Of a stretch of DNA of 64,000 bases, positions 62,783 through 64,000 are shown one piece after another. The stretch is from Acidicapsa acidisoli (GTDB taxonomy: Bacteria > Acidobacteriota > Terriglobia > Terriglobales > Acidobacteriaceae): contig NZ_JAGSYI010000002.1 in the NCBI RefSeq assembly GCF_025685625.1, positions 1,364,001 to 1,428,000 on the forward strand. Reading direction: 5' to 3'. Positions within the stretch are counted from its first letter, which is position 1. Each line of letters starts with the position of its first letter. A model generated the notes under the pieces. The model worked only from the letters and a program-made list of their open reading frames with translations. It was not told the DNA's origin and ran no database searches. The position numbers were made by a program, and so were the translations under genes.

Positions 62783-64000
62783 TTAATCGGGTCGCACAAC
62801 GACTAACGTTTGTCCAGCATTGACAAGCTTTCCGGGCGCGCAACGAATTTCTTCCACAACTCCGGTCGATGAGGACGGGATGACGATTTCTGCCTTCATA
62901 GCTTCGAGGACGACAAGCTTAGCTCCCGCGACAACGTGCTGACCGAGCTCGACTGCTATCTGGAAAACGCTGGCTGTCATAGGCGAGTTAATTGCTTCGG
63001 CGCCATCTGGCACGTGGCCATTTGAAGCAGCAAGATCCGGCGTCTCGGGAGGAGTGTTGACTTCAAGTAGGCCATTGACTCTCCAACGTTCTCTCTCTGC
63101 GTGAAAGGCTTCGCGCTGGGTGGATCGGAAAGCGTCAGCTTCCTCTGCGATGGAATGCAGGAAAGCTTGATACCTGTGCAAATTGAAGCTATTCTCTTCG
63201 GTCCTGAGGTCGAATCCGCCGTGGAGAATGCGGCTGCGCAGGTCGAGAAGTTCCTCGCCGGAGACAGGATAAAAGCGAATCTGATCGAAGAATCGCAGTG
63301 CCCACGGAGTGCCAGGCGGGAATGTCTTTGTAGTGCGATAAGTATTCCACACCTGCACGGTGCGGCCCACGAGTTGATAGCCGCCGGGACCTTCCATGCC
63401 ATAAACACACATATAGGCGCCACCGATGCCGACGGCGTTTTCCGGGGTCCAAGTTCGAGCAGGATTGTACTTGGTGGTGATAAGGCGATGCCGGGGATCG
63501 GTGGGTGTGGCGACAGGAGCGCCGAGATAAACGTCGCCGAGGCCGAGAACAAGATAGCTGGCTGCATGCACGATGTTGTACACATCATCGACAGAGTTCA
63601 GCCCATTGATACGGCGAATGAATTCGATGTTATCGGGGCACCATGGAGCATCGGGACGGACCGAATTCATGTACTTCGATTGAGCCAATTGTGTCGCGGG
63701 ATCATTCCACGAGAGTGGCATGTAGACGGTACGAGAAGGCACGGTTACATTGGGGTCCTCGGGCAGCTCTCTGTCGATGGAATCGATCGCTTCGAGAAGC
63801 GCGACGCGCGGCAGTTTGCGATTGTCGTAGTGAACCTGCAGGGAACGCACGCCGGGGGTAATGTCGATGATTCCGTTGAGTTGGAGTGCGCGAAGCTTCT
63901 GTTCAAGAAGATGCACGCGGAATCTCAAGGCCAGGTCGAGAACCTTATCGCCGTATTCGATGAGAAGATACTTGTCCCCATCGGCACGATAGGCGGTTGA
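62783..64000 (-). CDS. Urea (guanidine) carboxylase, C-terminal part only
   Basis: 406 residues of the C-terminal third; the N-terminal part lies beyond the right edge. Present are the KipI/KipA-like (allophanate-hydrolase subunit-like) carboxyltransferase domain, including [60 protein letters not shown] and [20 protein letters not shown], and [20 protein letters not shown]. The C-terminal biotinyl domain follows, with the attachment Lys in [20 protein letters not shown] (EAMK). The enzyme carboxylates urea, or in many bacteria guanidine, with ATP and bicarbonate. The order carboxylase-allophanate hydrolase is the usual one. Confidence 0.93.
   Translation of the reverse strand, partial: STAYRADGDKYLLIEYGDKVLDLALRFRVHLLEQKLRALQLNGIIDITPGVRSLQVHYDNRKLPRVALLEAIDSIDRELPEDPNVTVPSRTVYMPLSWNDPATQLAQSKYMNSVRPDAPWCPDNIEFIRRINGLNSVDDVYNIVHAASYLVLGLGDVYLGAPVATPTDPRHRLITTKYNPARTWTPENAVGIGGAYMCVYGMEGPGGYQLVGRTVQVWNTYRTTKTFPPGTPWALRFFDQIRFYPVSGEELLDLRSRILHGGFDLRTEENSFNLHRYQAFLHSIAEEADAFRSTQREAFHAERERWRVNGLLEVNTPPETPDLAASNGHVPDGAEAINSPMTASVFQIAVELGQHVVAGAKLVVLEAMKAEIVIPSSSTGVVEEIRCAPGKLVNAGQTLVVVRPD

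Overview
The window looks like a chromosomal stretch of a soil-type Acidobacteriota, most likely the Terriglobia (Acidobacteriaceae) group. This is inferred from gene content: an Oar-like TonB receptor with an N-terminal carboxypeptidase-regulatory domain, a giant secreted FG-GAP/NHL/Ig protein with a C-terminal GCGGG block, DUF1501 and PSCyt1/DUF1549/DUF1553 proteins, GH27 and GHL6-like hydrolases, and short palindromic intergenic repeats. No rRNA and no complete tRNA was found.

Layout. 1-4 kb: a Tat-exported hydrolase (cut by the left edge), then divergent chrA and doxX around a 30-bp palindrome, and a GntR/UTRA regulator whose own promoter carries a 15/16 match to one side of that palindrome. 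4.2-12 kb: one 2601-residue secreted multi-propeller protein. 12-16.5 kb: a membrane protein, leuS and a secreted hypothetical. 16.5-21.05 kb: a 4547-bp IS1595-type transposon with 31-bp perfect terminal inverted repeats and an 8-bp target duplication. It carries ten genes, including two XRE regulators with palindromic operators and a secreted eight-cysteine peptide. A promoter/hairpin device built from the repeat motif sits in front of its transposase.

21-35.5 kb: endonuclease IV, NagA, a PagL-like lipid A deacylase, a purine nucleoside permease-type protein fused to a membrane-anchored helical tail, an HNH-like secreted protein, a YopT-like papain-fold protein, and an operon pairing homologues of cyanobacterial aldehyde-deformylating oxygenase and acyl-ACP reductase (the two steps of alkane synthesis) with a phosphoesterase. 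GlcNAc kinase, an ENPP-type phosphodiesterase and an SRPBCC-ArsR pair follow. 35.6-41.8 kb: an acyl-modification locus (FkbH-like, ACP, acyltransferase-3, then MBOAT plus SGNH on the other strand). 42-44 kb: GH27 alpha-galactosidase, a thioredoxin-fold protein and a 45-nt 3' fragment of a tRNA-Val, probably an old attachment site.

44.4-57.6 kb: a one-direction run encoding substrate-binding protein, permease, ATPase, a double-haem PSCyt1/DUF1549/DUF1553 protein, a DUF1501 protein, a metallo-beta-lactamase-fold protein and a TonB receptor. The first four are tightly coupled. The binding protein resembles those found beside urea/guanidine carboxylase genes, and the right end of the window (61-64 kb) holds allophanate hydrolase and urea/guanidine carboxylase, so the two blocks may belong to one nitrogen-compound pathway. 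Between them lie a Vgb-like propeller, a LysR regulator and a glutathione-peroxidase-like protein lacking its peroxidatic cysteine.

The strongest candidates for something new are the ADO-AAR operon outside cyanobacteria, the cargo-bearing IS1595 transposon with its switch, and the ABC-transporter/PSCyt1/DUF1501 operon. All assignments come from reading the sequence; no database search was run.
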